Origin: Pseudomonadota bacterium
Lineage (GTDB): Bacteria; Pseudomonadota; Alphaproteobacteria; Acetobacterales; Acetobacteraceae
NCBI GenBank assembly: GCA_021808185.1
Contig: JAKBCB010000221.1
Coordinates: 1-6,494, forward strand
Direction: 5' to 3'
Length of the DNA stretch: 6,494 nucleotides
The stretch's first letter is position 1; the number at the start of each line of letters is the position of its first letter. The notes beneath the pieces are model-generated. The model saw nothing but the letters and a program-made list of their open reading frames with translations. It ran no database searches and was not told the origin of the DNA. The translations under genes were made by a program, and so were the position numbers. Positions 6,374 through 6,494 of this stretch are shown in pieces.

Positions 6374-6494
6374 GCCTGCTGGAGGTCGATGGCCTGTCGG
6401 TGCGGTTCGGCCAGCGCGTGGTGGCGGACGGTATCTCGTTCACGCTGGATCGCGGCGAGACCCTGGCGCTGGTGGGGGAGAGCGGGTCGGGAAA
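6370..6494 (+). CDS. yejF: ATPase of the Yej peptide importer, first 41 codons (cut by window edge)
   Basis: This begins an ABC ATPase, MSLLEVDGLSVRFGQRVVAD, followed by the pre-Walker strand GETLALVGESGSG. The window ends two bases into codon 42, which with AA as its first two bases is expected to be the Walker A lysine. YejF in the known family is a double ATPase with two nucleotide-binding domains in one chain; only the start of the first is visible, so that cannot be confirmed. The start overlaps the yejE stop by four bases, and its only ribosome-binding candidate is a weak GGA inside yejE. Assignment rests on the ATPase motif plus its place after yejABE. Confidence 0.85.
   Translation, partial: MSLLEVDGLSVRFGQRVVADGISFTLDRGETLALVGESGSG

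Noticed and set aside
1..6494. Search for an undescribed multi-gene system, mobile element or defence module
   Set aside because: Every gene longer than 30 codons falls into a known family (pheA, kdsB, hisN, yejABEF). No transposase, integrase, terminal repeats or repeat array is visible.

Overview
The window is a gene-dense stretch of very GC-rich DNA from a Gram-negative bacterium. KdsB (lipopolysaccharide Kdo activation), a periplasmic solute-binding protein and the kdsB-pheA pairing all fit an alphaproteobacterium. Within that class the Rhodospirillales/Acetobacteraceae are my guess, from base composition and protein flavour only. No rRNA, tRNA, CRISPR array, insertion sequence or phage gene is visible.

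Layout. The minus-strand block (1-1166) carries kdsB (CMP-Kdo synthetase) followed by pheA (prephenate dehydratase). They are joined by a 4-base stop/start overlap, and pheA runs off the left edge. A roughly 320-base divergent intergenic region (1182-1501) follows. It holds a plausible sigma-70-type promoter pointing right, a strong leader hairpin and a possible short upstream ORF. The plus-strand block (1502-6494) starts with hisN (IMPase-family histidinol-phosphate phosphatase). It continues into a yejABEF peptide importer: yejA (Tat-exported binding protein), yejB and yejE (permeases) and the first 41 codons of yejF (ATPase, cut at the Walker A lysine).

How the genes work together. pheA and hisN belong to phenylalanine and histidine synthesis, and kdsB to the LPS core. 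YejA, B, E and F form one ABC importer that in enterobacteria takes up peptides, including the peptide-nucleotide antibiotic microcin C. yejA-yejB-yejE-yejF are tightly packed (gaps of 19, 5 and -4 bases) and look translationally coupled. hisN lies 63 bases upstream on the same strand with no terminator visible, so it may be co-transcribed.

I found no novel multi-gene system. The points worth a second look are small. A 6-codon ORF (4240-4260) is linked by TGATG overlaps to both the yejA stop and the yejB start. The apparent kdsB start is poor, and a CTG with a good Shine-Dalgarno lies 15 bases upstream. The presumed hisN leader is long and structured. YejA has a twin-arginine signal.
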